Part shown: piece after piece, positions 1 through 7,760 of the stretch
Layout of the letters: each line of letters opens with the position of its first letter
How positions within the stretch are numbered: position 1 is the stretch's first letter
From: Candidatus Puniceispirillum sp.
GTDB taxonomy: Bacteria; Pseudomonadota; Alphaproteobacteria; Puniceispirillales; Puniceispirillaceae
Length of the DNA stretch: 37,536 nucleotides
Direction: 5' to 3'
Assembly (NCBI GenBank): GCA_028383305.1
Contig: JAOEVD010000022.1
Coordinates: 1 to 37,536, forward strand
The notes under the pieces: model-generated
What the model saw: the letters and a program-made list of their open reading frames with translations, nothing else
Database searches by the model: none
Told to the model about the DNA's origin: nothing
Position numbers and translations under genes: made by a program

Positions 1-441
1 CTGTACTGATTTAACGATGTTGTGATAGCCGGTGCAGCGACAGATATTTCCCTCCAATCCTTCGCGGATCTCACGCTCGGACAGGTTTTGGTTTTTTGCC
101 ACAAGTTCAATCGCGCTCATCACCATCCCTGGCGTGCAAAATCCGCATTGCAGACCATGATTTTCATGAAACGCTTGCTGCATTGGGTGCAACTCGTCTT
201 CATTGGCGATACCCTCGATTGTCGTGACATCCGCACCATCAAGCTGAGCTGCCAAAATGCTGCACGACTTGATGGACTCACCATTCACATGGACAATACA
301 GGCTCCGCATTGGCTGGTATCGCACCCAACATGTGTTCCGGTCAGCCCCAGCGTCTCGCGCAAAAATGAAACCAGCAAGGTATTGGCTGGAACATCATGG
401 CTCACACCCGTCCCATTTACCTTCATTACTAAAGTTGGCAT
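1..441 (-). CDS. Molybdenum hydroxylase small subunit, 2Fe-2S (CoxS/XDH family), 3' end cut by window
   Basis: This open frame runs from an ATG at 441 to the window edge (147 codons, no stop yet). Family members are about 155-165 residues, so only the extreme C-terminus is missing. It carries both 2Fe-2S signatures. The N-terminal plant-ferredoxin cluster has Cys40, Cys45, Cys48 and Cys60, and the helical-domain cluster has Cys99, Cys102, Cys134 and Cys136 (CGFCTPG and CRCTGY). The subunit passes electrons from the Mo cofactor in the large subunit to a FAD subunit. A GGAAGGAAA Shine-Dalgarno sequence precedes the ATG. No FAD (CoxM-like) subunit is in the window, so it may lie further left. 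Two candidate large-subunit partners lie at 11311-13620 and 13881-16283. The family call is secure; the substrate is unknown. Confidence 0.93.
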   Translation of the reverse strand, partial: MPTLVMKVNGTGVSHDVPANTLLVSFLRETLGLTGTHVGCDTSQCGACIVHVNGESIKSCSILAAQLDGADVTTIEGIANEDELHPMQQAFHENHGLQCGFCTPGMVMSAIELVAKNQNLSEREIREGLEGNICRCTGYHNIVKSVQ

Positions 442-500
442 ATAAGTTTCCTTCCAATTAACTGTCAAATTTTTACACTGTAACTCTATCTCTAACGCGT

Positions 501-1073
501 CTAAGAAACGCCGCTACCAGTCCAGCGCTTTACTGCTGGCAAATGGATATCGAGAAGATCAAGCGCACGACCAACCGTTTGGTCAATGATATCATCCAAT
601 GTTTTTGGCCGTGTATAGAACCCTGGAACTGGTGGCATAACAATGGCTCCAGCCTGGGTCGCCTGATCCATCAACTTGATATGACCCGCATGAAATGGGG
701 TTTCACGAAGCATCAAAACCACGCGGCGCCGTTCTTTTAAACAAACATCAGCAGCGCGGGCGGTCAATTCCTCGTTAAAACAATTGGCAATCGCACTTAG
801 AGTTTTGATTGAACAGGGCGCAACCAGCATACCATTGGTTTGAAACGAGCCAGATGAGATTGCTGCACCAATATCTTTGTGGTTATAAAGTTGATCGGCG
901 AGCAGCTTGATTTGATCCGGCGTATAATCAACTTCGGCAAGAGCTGTGCGGTAGGCAGATGGGGTAATGATGGCATGCGATTCAACATCATCAATTTGTC
1001 GCAATAGCTCAAGTGCACGGATGCCGTAGATCACCCCTGATGCACCAGTTATTGCTATAATTACACGTCGCAT
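501..1073 (-). CDS. ubiX: UbiX-family flavin prenyltransferase
   Basis: The 190-residue protein matches the usual UbiX length. It opens with the nucleotide-binding stretch [11 protein letters not shown] (residues 7-17) and has the late RETPFH and [11 protein letters not shown] segments that bind FMN and dimethylallyl phosphate in this family. UbiX prenylates reduced FMN to make prenyl-FMN, the cofactor of UbiD decarboxylases. A UbiD-family enzyme lies in the same cluster at 7761-9401 on the other strand, so this copy probably serves that enzyme rather than ubiquinone synthesis. GAGGG lies 6-7 bases before the ATG. The gene is 59 bp downstream of the small-subunit gene's start and co-directional with the genes to its right. 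Confidence 0.93.
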   Translation of the reverse strand: MRRVIIAITGASGVIYGIRALELLRQIDDVESHAIITPSAYRTALAEVDYTPDQIKLLADQLYNHKDIGAAISSGSFQTNGMLVAPCSIKTLSAIANCFNEELTARAADVCLKERRRVVLMLRETPFHAGHIKLMDQATQAGAIVMPPVPGFYTRPKTLDDIIDQTVGRALDLLDIHLPAVKRWTGSGVS

Positions 1074-1194
1074 TCATTTCCCTCTCATCATATTGGGTCA
1101 CTCTATCTTGAGGCGATTTGTCGCCGCTTCAACGCTTCGGCCACAACCGCACTTTGAAAATTCTGAGTCGGCCCCAAAGCCTTTTTAGCCAGTT

Positions 1195-1641
1195 TTATTC
1201 TTTATCAATCATAATTTTCTCAAAATTATTAAAAAACGCTTTTGATAGTTTTTTTGCAGTGCTTTCAATCAATCGCGCACCCAATTGGGCAATTTTTCCT
1301 CCGGTTTCAGCCGTTGCGCTATATCGTAGCAGGGTCTCATTACCCTGATCCACCAGTTCAACATTAGCCCCGCCTTTAGCAAAGCCAGCAAGCCCACCTT
1401 CACCGGCACCAGAAAGCGTTAAATGATGTGGTGCGCGGGAAACATCCAAGCTCACAGTGCCAGAAAATTTAGCCTTGACTGGACCAATTTTCAAAACAAC
1501 CTTTGCGGCAAAATCAGTGTCACTAGTCTTTTCCAGCTCTTCACAACCTGGAATGCAGCGCTTCAAAACCTCTGGATCAATTAGACTGACAAAGACAGTG
1601 TCAAGCTGACCCGATATGACAATTTCTTCGGCTAAATTCAT
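1195..1641 (-). CDS. CoxG-like SRPBCC-domain protein (CO dehydrogenase subunit G family)
   Basis: A 148-residue protein consisting of one CoxG-type SRPBCC domain. Recognisable features are the opening IVISGQLDTVFVSLIDPEVL, the CIPGCEEL segment near residue 30, a central KIGPVKAKFSGTV strand and a C-terminal amphipathic helix. CoxG in CO-oxidising bacteria helps anchor the Mo enzyme at the membrane. Stand-alone homologues often accompany form II and xanthine-dehydrogenase-like hydroxylases of unknown substrate. This version lacks the long hydrophobic C-terminal anchor of classical CoxG. GAGG lies 8-9 bases before the ATG. The start and family are well supported; the exact role is inferred from the neighbouring Mo-hydroxylase subunits. 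Confidence 0.88.
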   Translation of the reverse strand: MNLAEEIVISGQLDTVFVSLIDPEVLKRCIPGCEELEKTSDTDFAAKVVLKIGPVKAKFSGTVSLDVSRAPHHLTLSGAGEGGLAGFAKGGANVELVDQGNETLLRYSATAETGGKIAQLGARLIESTAKKLSKAFFNNFEKIMIDKE

Positions 1642-1728
1642 AGTTATTCCTCAGATGCATAGCTGGTCTTTGAATGTAATTTTACATTTGGTTATTAATT
1701 GCGGGCTGCAAAAAACAAATTTGGACGG

Positions 1729-2559
1729 TTAGACAATATCCATTGATGCCAAAATCCGCGCAATCACATCTGGAACCTCAAGTGGGGTAAAATGGCGCGC
1801 CTGTGGAATCACCGTCAAATTTGAGCTGGGGATCACTCCATGCATTTTTTCAGCCATTACTATTGGTGTGGCATAGTCTTCCTCGCCAACAATAATTTCG
1901 CACGGAACCGTTATATTGCTGAGGGTGTCGCTTTGATTGCAACGACCCAGCATTCTGCAAGTTTCAAGATAAGCAGCAGGATCATTCGCCACAAAGACTT
2001 TGATCGCTTGTTCGACAACAACGTCGTTTTTGGCGCAAAAATCTTCTGAAAACCAACGCGTTTTTTGAAAGCCAGTCATGCTAGCCATGCCACCGGTGAC
2101 AGCTTTTTGGCCGCGTTCTTCCCAATCAGCGATCGCGGTGTCACCATACCAGGCGGTTGTATCAATCAGCGCGAGACCAACAGTACTTTCCGGGTAAAGC
2201 GCAGCAAAGGTCAGTGCGACACAACCACCCATCGACGCCCCACCGACAATAGCCGCATCCCAGTCAGCATGATCAAGAACAGCGGCAAGGTCACTGGCAA
2301 ATAGCTCAACACTGTAGGGGCCTTCGGGCTTTTCTGATGCTCCATGTCCGCGGCAATCGATAGCAAGTATATCAAAGTCAGCCCCAAGCTCGATTGCAGT
2401 GGCCTCCCAAAACTCGGCAACCATGGCAAGCGAGTGGACAAGTACCAGTTTCTTGGTAGGCGTTTTTTTGTTCTCAGAGCTACCTGACCAAATCACATAG
2501 CGAATTTTGGTGCTATCGTTTGCTATGGCAATATATTCGGTTTTCATTATGCTATTCAT
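1729..2559 (-). CDS. Alpha/beta hydrolase (enol-lactonase / C-C hydrolase-like)
   Basis: A 276-residue alpha/beta-hydrolase fold protein. The nucleophile elbow GGASMGG places Ser109, and Asp228 (GEEDYATP) and His256 (QARHFTPLE) complete a catalytic triad. The upstream HSLA (residues 42-45) is at the oxyanion-hole position and DCRGHGASE is the usual strand-4 motif. Such enzymes in aromatic-catabolism clusters hydrolyse enol-lactones or ring-cleavage products. The ATG overlaps the stop of the upstream thiamine-diphosphate gene by four bases (ATGA), so the two are translationally coupled and probably act in consecutive steps. A second in-frame ATG four codons on is an alternative start. The substrate cannot be read from the sequence. 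Confidence 0.9.
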   Translation of the reverse strand: MNSIMKTEYIAIANDSTKIRYVIWSGSSENKKTPTKKLVLVHSLAMVAEFWEATAIELGADFDILAIDCRGHGASEKPEGPYSVELFASDLAAVLDHADWDAAIVGGASMGGCVALTFAALYPESTVGLALIDTTAWYGDTAIADWEERGQKAVTGGMASMTGFQKTRWFSEDFCAKNDVVVEQAIKVFVANDPAAYLETCRMLGRCNQSDTLSNITVPCEIIVGEEDYATPIVMAEKMHGVIPSSNLTVIPQARHFTPLEVPDVIARILASMDIV

Positions 2560-4319
2560 GATAGTTCCACCATTGCGTCGCCGACATATTCTTGGCGAAC
2601 TCTAACGTCAAGGACAACCGTTGCCCCATTTTCAACGCGTTCAAGGCTATGCATTAACGCTGATTGAAGATCTGCTAAATCAACAATTGGGTCGGGCGCT
2701 TCTAGACCCATACCGCGTGCCAGGCCGGCAAGATCTGGCTCAGGCCCCTGAATTCTCTGACCAATTGACGCGCTTTCTTCAGCCCGGCCGCGATGTCGCG
2801 CAATCTTAATCTGGTGATCTTCATCATTGTAATAAGAATGGTTATTTGCGATCAAGAACAGGATTGGCAGCTTTAGGGTAGCTGCATTCCAGATTGCTGT
2901 TAATCCCATTGTAAAGTCACCATCACCAAGTATTGCCACGGCGCGGCGTTTTGAGCCTATTTCTCGAAGACCAAGCGCTGCCCCGACAGCAATTGACGTT
3001 CCGGCACCAAGGCCTCCGCCACCGGTGTGGCCCAAGAAGCCAAGTGGATGAGTTATTTCATTTGCATTAAGTGGCCAGCCAAGTGGCCGGCCGGTGATGC
3101 AAATCTCTCGATCTTTAGTAGCGTGAAAAAACGCCAACGCCAGGTTCATCAGACCAATTTCACCTTTGCCTTCAAGCTTTGGTAAATCCCAACCTTGCAT
3201 AGGCATTGCAGGCACGGGTTTTTCAAGACCATCAAGCAGCGCAGCGACTGTAGTGCTCGTTACCGTTGGTATTGACACATCGACAGCTGGCAATCCGCCA
3301 TAATCCATGTTCCACCCACGATGCATGTGAAAATCATTCGATACATTAATCACTGGCGGACGCGCCACGCCTGCGGGAAATGCCAATTTCAATGCATTGC
3401 CACCATCCAACCAATCAAGCATCAGGATCGCATCTGCAGACTGGATTGCCTCAAGTACAGCGCCTTTCAGACGCCACCCTGTCTCGCCGATAAATAATGG
3501 ATGAGTTGTTGGAAATCCGGCTGGTAATTTCATATGTGTCGCCGTGCGGGCATTCAATCGCTCAGCGAGCTTAATCCGGTTATTCCATTCCGCCTCACTG
3601 CGGCCCCCGCGGCCACAGAAAATAAATGGGCTCTTGGCCCTGGAAAGGATCCCTAGCGCCTTTGAAAGTGCAGCTTTGGGTGGTTCTGCATTGTCCGGAG
3701 TTGGGAAATGCGAGATATCATCAAATGTTGGCCTAACGTCGATTTCCTGTTCTTGAATAGACACGTCAAGATTTACATAGACGGGCCCTGACGGCGCTGT
3801 ATTCGTCAGTATTACACCTCGGCGAATAGACTCGACCGCAGCCACTGGAGATGCGGGCTGATCGTCCCATTTGGTAAAGCCCCGTACCATGCTACCTTGA
3901 TCAATAGTTGTGTGGATCCATTCAATCCATGGTCTACGTTTTGCAGCATCCAGCGGTCCCGTCGCGCCCAGAATGAGCATCGGCACCCGGTCACACCATG
4001 CATTGAACACTCCCATCGACGCATGCATCAAGCCAACATTGGAATGAACGGCTACTGCCAGAGCCTTGTCAGTGATCTTCGCATAGCCTTGAGCAATACC
4101 AACGGCATGTTCTTCATGCATACAGGTTATAATCTCAGGCGTTTGGTTACCAAGATGATTTACCAAGCTATCATGCAACCCACGATAGCTTGCTCCGGGG
4201 TTAAGGCAAATATAGGGAAAACGCTGCTCACGCAGTGCCTCGGCAATCAGGTCACTCCCGTAGAGTTGGTGATCTGGCAGGTTTGAGCTTGCCGCTGGAT
4301 TTTTCATTTCATCTCGCAT
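2556..4319 (-). CDS. Thiamine-diphosphate-dependent enzyme (acetolactate synthase / benzoylformate decarboxylase-like)
   Basis: A 587-residue three-domain ThDP enzyme. The N-terminal PYR domain carries the cofactor-activating Glu69 in the MHEEHAVGIAQGYA segment. The middle domain has the usual sugar-isomerase-like half-site (PFIFCGRGG). The C-terminal PP domain has the ThDP/Mg motif GDGDFTMG followed about 26 residues later by the Asn pair of ANNHSYYN. The family includes acetolactate synthase and decarboxylases of 2-oxo acids such as benzoylformate, oxalyl-CoA or phosphonopyruvate; I cannot pick one. The gene ends in a 4-bp overlap with the hydrolase gene and starts 22 bp after the TctA-TctB gene. 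It therefore sits within one transcription unit with uptake and hydrolysis functions, which argues for catabolism rather than branched-chain amino-acid synthesis. Confidence 0.9.
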   Translation of the reverse strand: MRDEMKNPAASSNLPDHQLYGSDLIAEALREQRFPYICLNPGASYRGLHDSLVNHLGNQTPEIITCMHEEHAVGIAQGYAKITDKALAVAVHSNVGLMHASMGVFNAWCDRVPMLILGATGPLDAAKRRPWIEWIHTTIDQGSMVRGFTKWDDQPASPVAAVESIRRGVILTNTAPSGPVYVNLDVSIQEQEIDVRPTFDDISHFPTPDNAEPPKAALSKALGILSRAKSPFIFCGRGGRSEAEWNNRIKLAERLNARTATHMKLPAGFPTTHPLFIGETGWRLKGAVLEAIQSADAILMLDWLDGGNALKLAFPAGVARPPVINVSNDFHMHRGWNMDYGGLPAVDVSIPTVTSTTVAALLDGLEKPVPAMPMQGWDLPKLEGKGEIGLMNLALAFFHATKDREICITGRPLGWPLNANEITHPLGFLGHTGGGGLGAGTSIAVGAALGLREIGSKRRAVAILGDGDFTMGLTAIWNAATLKLPILFLIANNHSYYNDEDHQIKIARHRGRAEESASIGQRIQGPEPDLAGLARGMGLEAPDPIVDLADLQSALMHSLERVENGATVVLDVRVRQEYVGDAMVELS

Positions 4320-4341
4320 CGCGTGGGAGGTTCCTAAACTT

Positions 4342-6360
4342 TTAGATCAAGCGTCCACTAAGCCGACGTAGCTCGAGAAATGAGTCGCCAAGCATCGATT
4401 GTGGCCATGGAACATGTAAAAGCTCGTGAAACAGGAACCAAACACCTCCCAAAAACGGAAGTAGAATCGCGACTGCCGTCAGTAGTTTCGTTTTACCCTC
4501 GATAATCATATAGAGAAAAATAAACAGTCCAATGGCTGGTAACATGCCGATTAACTTTACCCCAATTACCAGGGCAATTAGCCAGGCCACTTGAAGCGAT
4601 ACGGCGCGCATTGGTTCACTGGCTTCGGTGTTAAGTTTTGGGATTTTGCCAATGTAACTGAATACAGCAAAGCCCAAGGCAGTAACCAGCCCAGCGACGG
4701 CAATTGCTTGAGGAAGCATGCGTGCGGGGCCTTGCCAGCTTGACGAGGATACGAACACATAAATCATAAGAGCAACAACACCCGCCCAAAACAAAATGTC
4801 GGCCAGCATCTCGCCGCGTGTTGCATGGCCAGTTCTGACATGCTTTTGAGCATTACCATTTTTAGTATTGGAGAAATCCACGGCTTTCCAGTTAGGAAGA
4901 AACCGAACCACAAGTGGCCGTGCCAGCAGGAAGGAAATGAGGAGAAGCGTTATCAGTGGCAGTGGCATCAACATCCACTCGTAGCTATAACGAAGCTGCG
5001 AGATAAAGAGATAGTTTTCAACCAAACCGCCAAGGACAAAGGCAAGAATAAGCGGTGGCCGTGGCCAGTTCAACCGTTTCATACCCCATCCAAGAATACC
5101 AAAGGATAAAAGCACAATAAGGTCAGCGTAATCCTTTGCACCCTGATAGGCGCCGATGATCATTATACCGAAGACCAAAGGAACAAGTAGTCCTGAGCGC
5201 ACTGTCGCCAACTTGGCAAAATGCCCGGCCATAGCAAAGCAAAGCCCGGCACCTAGGATATTGGCAATCGCCACAGTCCATATCAGAGTAAAGGTCACAT
5301 CAAGTTGATCCCCCAGCATTTTTGGCCCAGGCGCAATGCCATGAATAAGAAATGCTCCAAGAAGAATAGCCATAGAGGCAGAGCCGGGTACACCAAAAGC
5401 GAGGGTTGGAACCAGAGCACCGCCTTCCTTGGCATTATTTGCGCTTTCCGATGCAATAACACCGCGCACATCGCCCTTGCCAAAACTGTCCCGGGCGCCT
5501 GGCAGCACACGCGCGGCGTAGCCATAGGAAATCCAGTCAATCACATTAGCTCCCAAACCTGGTATTGCTCCTAAGAGGGTTCCAATGCTGGAGCAGCGTA
5601 TCACAAGCCACCAATTGTCAGCAACGTCACGCAATCCTTTGAGTTGATCCCAAGGCGACATCTTTTCTGACTTGCGGGAGATACTGCGCTTTGATGCGCC
5701 CAGATCAATCATTTCAGGTACGGCGAAAAGGCCAAGCGCCACCGGAACAAGGCTGAGTCCGTCCCAAAGGTAGAAATTATCAAAAGTCCAACGCATTTCA
5801 CCAGTTTGAGGCTCGTCTCCAATGGTTGCAAAAAGCAATCCAAGGCAGGCGGCTATAAGACCTTTGAATAAGGCGCGGTGGCTAAGTGAAACTACCAAGG
5901 TTAACCCAAGCAAACAGATTGCTAAAAGTTCGGGTGTGCCGACGGCCATTATGAAAGGCCGTATAACGGGGATCGAAATTGCCAAAATAAATGCGCCAAA
6001 AAGACCACCACAAACCGATGCGGTAAAGGCGGCGCCGTAAGCACGGCCTGCCTCGCCCTTTTTTGCCATCGGGTAGCCATCCAGAACAGTTGCCGCCGAA
6101 CCTGTTGTGCCCGGTACACCAAACATTACAGCTGGTATTGTGTCAGAGGTTGTGGTGACTGCCTGAACCCCAACAAGGAATGCTAGCGCCGTATAGGGGT
6201 CCATGGCAAAAGTGAATGGCAACAGGAGCGCCAGCCCAACTAGCCCACCAATTCCGGGAATGACACCAATTATCAACCCTAGAACCGTTCCCAATCCCAC
6301 AAACATAAGACGTTCAGGGTCTGAAATAATCGAAAGTGCTGAGATAGCTGCCTCAAGCAT
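4342..6360 (-). CDS. Tripartite tricarboxylate transporter, fused TctA-TctB membrane protein
   Basis: A 672-residue polytopic membrane protein. Residues 1 to about 500 form the large TctA subunit, with its glycine/proline-rich signatures VIPGIGG, FGVPGTTGS, AIPGLGAN and FGVPGSAS. From about residue 516, after a hydrophilic linker, a second block with about four membrane segments resembles the small TctB subunit. TctA is normally about 500 residues and TctB about 150, so length and topology both fit a fusion. The system imports carboxylates using the proton or sodium gradient and the TctC binding protein. The matching tctC gene starts divergently at 6599. The gene is the first of the leftward unit ThDP enzyme, hydrolase, CoxG, UbiX and small subunit. 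Confidence 0.92.
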   Translation of the reverse strand: MLEAAISALSIISDPERLMFVGLGTVLGLIIGVIPGIGGLVGLALLLPFTFAMDPYTALAFLVGVQAVTTTSDTIPAVMFGVPGTTGSAATVLDGYPMAKKGEAGRAYGAAFTASVCGGLFGAFILAISIPVIRPFIMAVGTPELLAICLLGLTLVVSLSHRALFKGLIAACLGLLFATIGDEPQTGEMRWTFDNFYLWDGLSLVPVALGLFAVPEMIDLGASKRSISRKSEKMSPWDQLKGLRDVADNWWLVIRCSSIGTLLGAIPGLGANVIDWISYGYAARVLPGARDSFGKGDVRGVIASESANNAKEGGALVPTLAFGVPGSASMAILLGAFLIHGIAPGPKMLGDQLDVTFTLIWTVAIANILGAGLCFAMAGHFAKLATVRSGLLVPLVFGIMIIGAYQGAKDYADLIVLLSFGILGWGMKRLNWPRPPLILAFVLGGLVENYLFISQLRYSYEWMLMPLPLITLLLISFLLARPLVVRFLPNWKAVDFSNTKNGNAQKHVRTGHATRGEMLADILFWAGVVALMIYVFVSSSSWQGPARMLPQAIAVAGLVTALGFAVFSYIGKIPKLNTEASEPMRAVSLQVAWLIALVIGVKLIGMLPAIGLFIFLYMIIEGKTKLLTAVAILLPFLGGVWFLFHELLHVPWPQSMLGDSFLELRRLSGRLI

Positions 6361-6439
6361 GTAAAAGCTCCAATATTTTCGCTAGTTGATTTTTTTTTGT
6401 AATGACTCTCGTTAAGCGGCAAAAAAACACAATAGAAAA

Positions 6440-6454
6440 TATTGTATGACAATA
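6440..6454. promoter_or_regulatory. Palindromic operator candidate in the tctAB/tctC divergent promoter region
   Basis: TATTGTATGACAATA is a perfect inverted repeat with 6-bp arms and a 3-bp spacer. Its size and form resemble operators of GntR/FadR-type regulators, one of which is encoded at 10590-11300. A 12-of-13 match to its reverse strand lies in the other divergent promoter region at 13700-13712. Binding is an inference. Confidence 0.55.
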
Positions 6455-6464
6455 ATACCTTTTA

Positions 6465-6494
6465 TTTACAATCCATTTTTTTATCTGCTAAGAT
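6465..6494 (+). promoter_or_regulatory. Candidate sigma-70 promoter of tctC
   Basis: TTTACA (6465-6470) and TAAGAT (6489-6494) are separated by 18 bp and lie about 105 bp before the tctC start. The palindrome at 6440-6454 lies just upstream, so a regulator bound there could act on both divergent units. This was read by eye, without start-site data. Confidence 0.4.
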
Positions 6495-6598
6495 ATCTGA
6501 AAATCGCTAACCCCTAAACCAAAAGAGTTGGCGTGTATGCACGCCGTTGTATTCATTAAACGGGGAACGTTTAGGGTCATTTTATACGGGAGGAACAA

Positions 6599-7654
6599 GT
6601 GAAGTTTATAAAAAAAATTCGTACCATTGTTACTGCAAGTGCTGTGATAGCAACAGCAACTATGGCGTCTCATGGCGTTTATGCAAAATCGTTAGAGGAT
6701 GTCTATAAGGGTAAAACCATCACTATCATGCTGGGGCACCCTCCAGGCGGCTCTTATGACCTGTACTCCCAACTTGCAGCAGAGTTTATTGGAAAACATA
6801 TCCCGGGTAATCCAGATATTATTGTCCAGCACAGACCAGGCGGTGGTGGTCGTAAAGGCGCATCATTCTTTATCAACAAGACAGAGCCTGATGGGCTAAC
6901 GCTCGGTGTTTTCCCTGATAGCCTCGGTTTGATTCAGTTTTTGAGGCCAAAAGCAGCAAAATGGGATGCCAAGAAATTTCGCTATGTTGGTCGTTTTTCA
7001 ACTGCCAATGTTGGTTTTGCCGTCCGTACAGATAAAGCCACAACTGCTGAAGCAATGCGTGGCCAAGAGCTAGTTGTCGCTTGCACAAGTAAGAGCGCAC
7101 GTGCAGCCCAGCAAGCGTCAGCTTTGAAAAATCTAGCCGGGTTCAACTTTAAACTTGTTTGTGGCTATAAAGGCTCTCAAGCAACAGTTATGGCATCGCT
7201 TCGTGGGGAAGCTGATTTGTACTCACAGAATTATGCATCTTTCGTATCTGACCCGGCAGACCTTGGTGAAGGTGCAATGAAGATTCTTATTCAAACCGGC
7301 TTGGAGCGCGATGCTGGCATGCCAGACGTTCCACTGATGCAAGAATTAACCGATGACCCAAAGGGTAAGGCTATCTTGAGATTCCTGGGTTCTACAGCAC
7401 CGATTGGCCGGTCAATGATGATCCATCCAGATACACCTGAATTTATTGTCAAAGGCATGCGTACCGCTTTCCAAAAAATGCTCAAAGATGAGGCTTTTCT
7501 TAACGAAGCAAAAAAGCGGAGCGCCATCATTACCCCAGGAACAGGAGAGGAGCTTGAGGCAATTATGAAAGAACAAATGAGCGCCAGCAATGATTTCATT
7601 GCGGATGTGCGCGCTGCGGTTGATGCTTCCGATGCCGGTTCTGTAAAGAAATAA
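6599..7654 (+). CDS. TctC/Bug-family periplasmic substrate-binding protein
   Basis: A 351-residue extracytoplasmic binding protein. Residues 1 to about 29 form a Sec signal peptide: basic KFIKKIR, a hydrophobic core and a likely cleavage after VYA. The mature part has the family features KTITIMLGHPPGGSYDLYS, IVQHRPGGGGRKG and a two-lobe periplasmic-binding fold. It would present a carboxylate to the TctA-TctB protein encoded divergently at 4342-6360. The start is a GTG with a strong GGGAGGAAC Shine-Dalgarno sequence at 6588-6596. Bug proteins bind very varied ligands (citrate, aromatic acids, amino acids), so the ligand is open. A hairpin follows the stop codon. Confidence 0.93.
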   Translation: MKFIKKIRTIVTASAVIATATMASHGVYAKSLEDVYKGKTITIMLGHPPGGSYDLYSQLAAEFIGKHIPGNPDIIVQHRPGGGGRKGASFFINKTEPDGLTLGVFPDSLGLIQFLRPKAAKWDAKKFRYVGRFSTANVGFAVRTDKATTAEAMRGQELVVACTSKSARAAQQASALKNLAGFNFKLVCGYKGSQATVMASLRGEADLYSQNYASFVSDPADLGEGAMKILIQTGLERDAGMPDVPLMQELTDDPKGKAILRFLGSTAPIGRSMMIHPDTPEFIVKGMRTAFQKMLKDEAFLNEAKKRSAIITPGTGEELEAIMKEQMSASNDFIADVRAAVDASDAGSVKK

Positions 7655-7661
7655 TAATCGG

Positions 7662-7686
7662 GTGCGCACCTGATTTTGGTGCGCAC
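7662..7686 (+). terminator. Hairpin between tctC and the UbiD-family gene
   Basis: GTGCGCACC and GGTGCGCAC form a perfect 9-bp stem around a 7-base loop, starting 7 bases after the tctC stop. Only a weak T-rich stretch follows, so it may be a partial terminator or an mRNA-stabilising structure that lowers expression of the decarboxylase relative to the binding protein. Confidence 0.55.
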
Positions 7687-7760
7687 TGTTTACAATTTCT
7701 GATAAATCAAAAATCAGTTTTTCGCAATTAAATCGCATTATCCTGATATGGGTTTTTATT

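Noticed and set aside
22-445. Plus-strand frames of 115 and 62 codons
   Set aside because: They are antisense to the 2Fe-2S small subunit, whose cysteine motifs are unmistakable on the minus strand.
2556-4319. Biosynthetic acetolactate synthase (ilvB)
   Set aside because: There is no ilvH small subunit or ilvC neighbour, and the gene is coupled to a hydrolase and a transporter in a catabolic unit.
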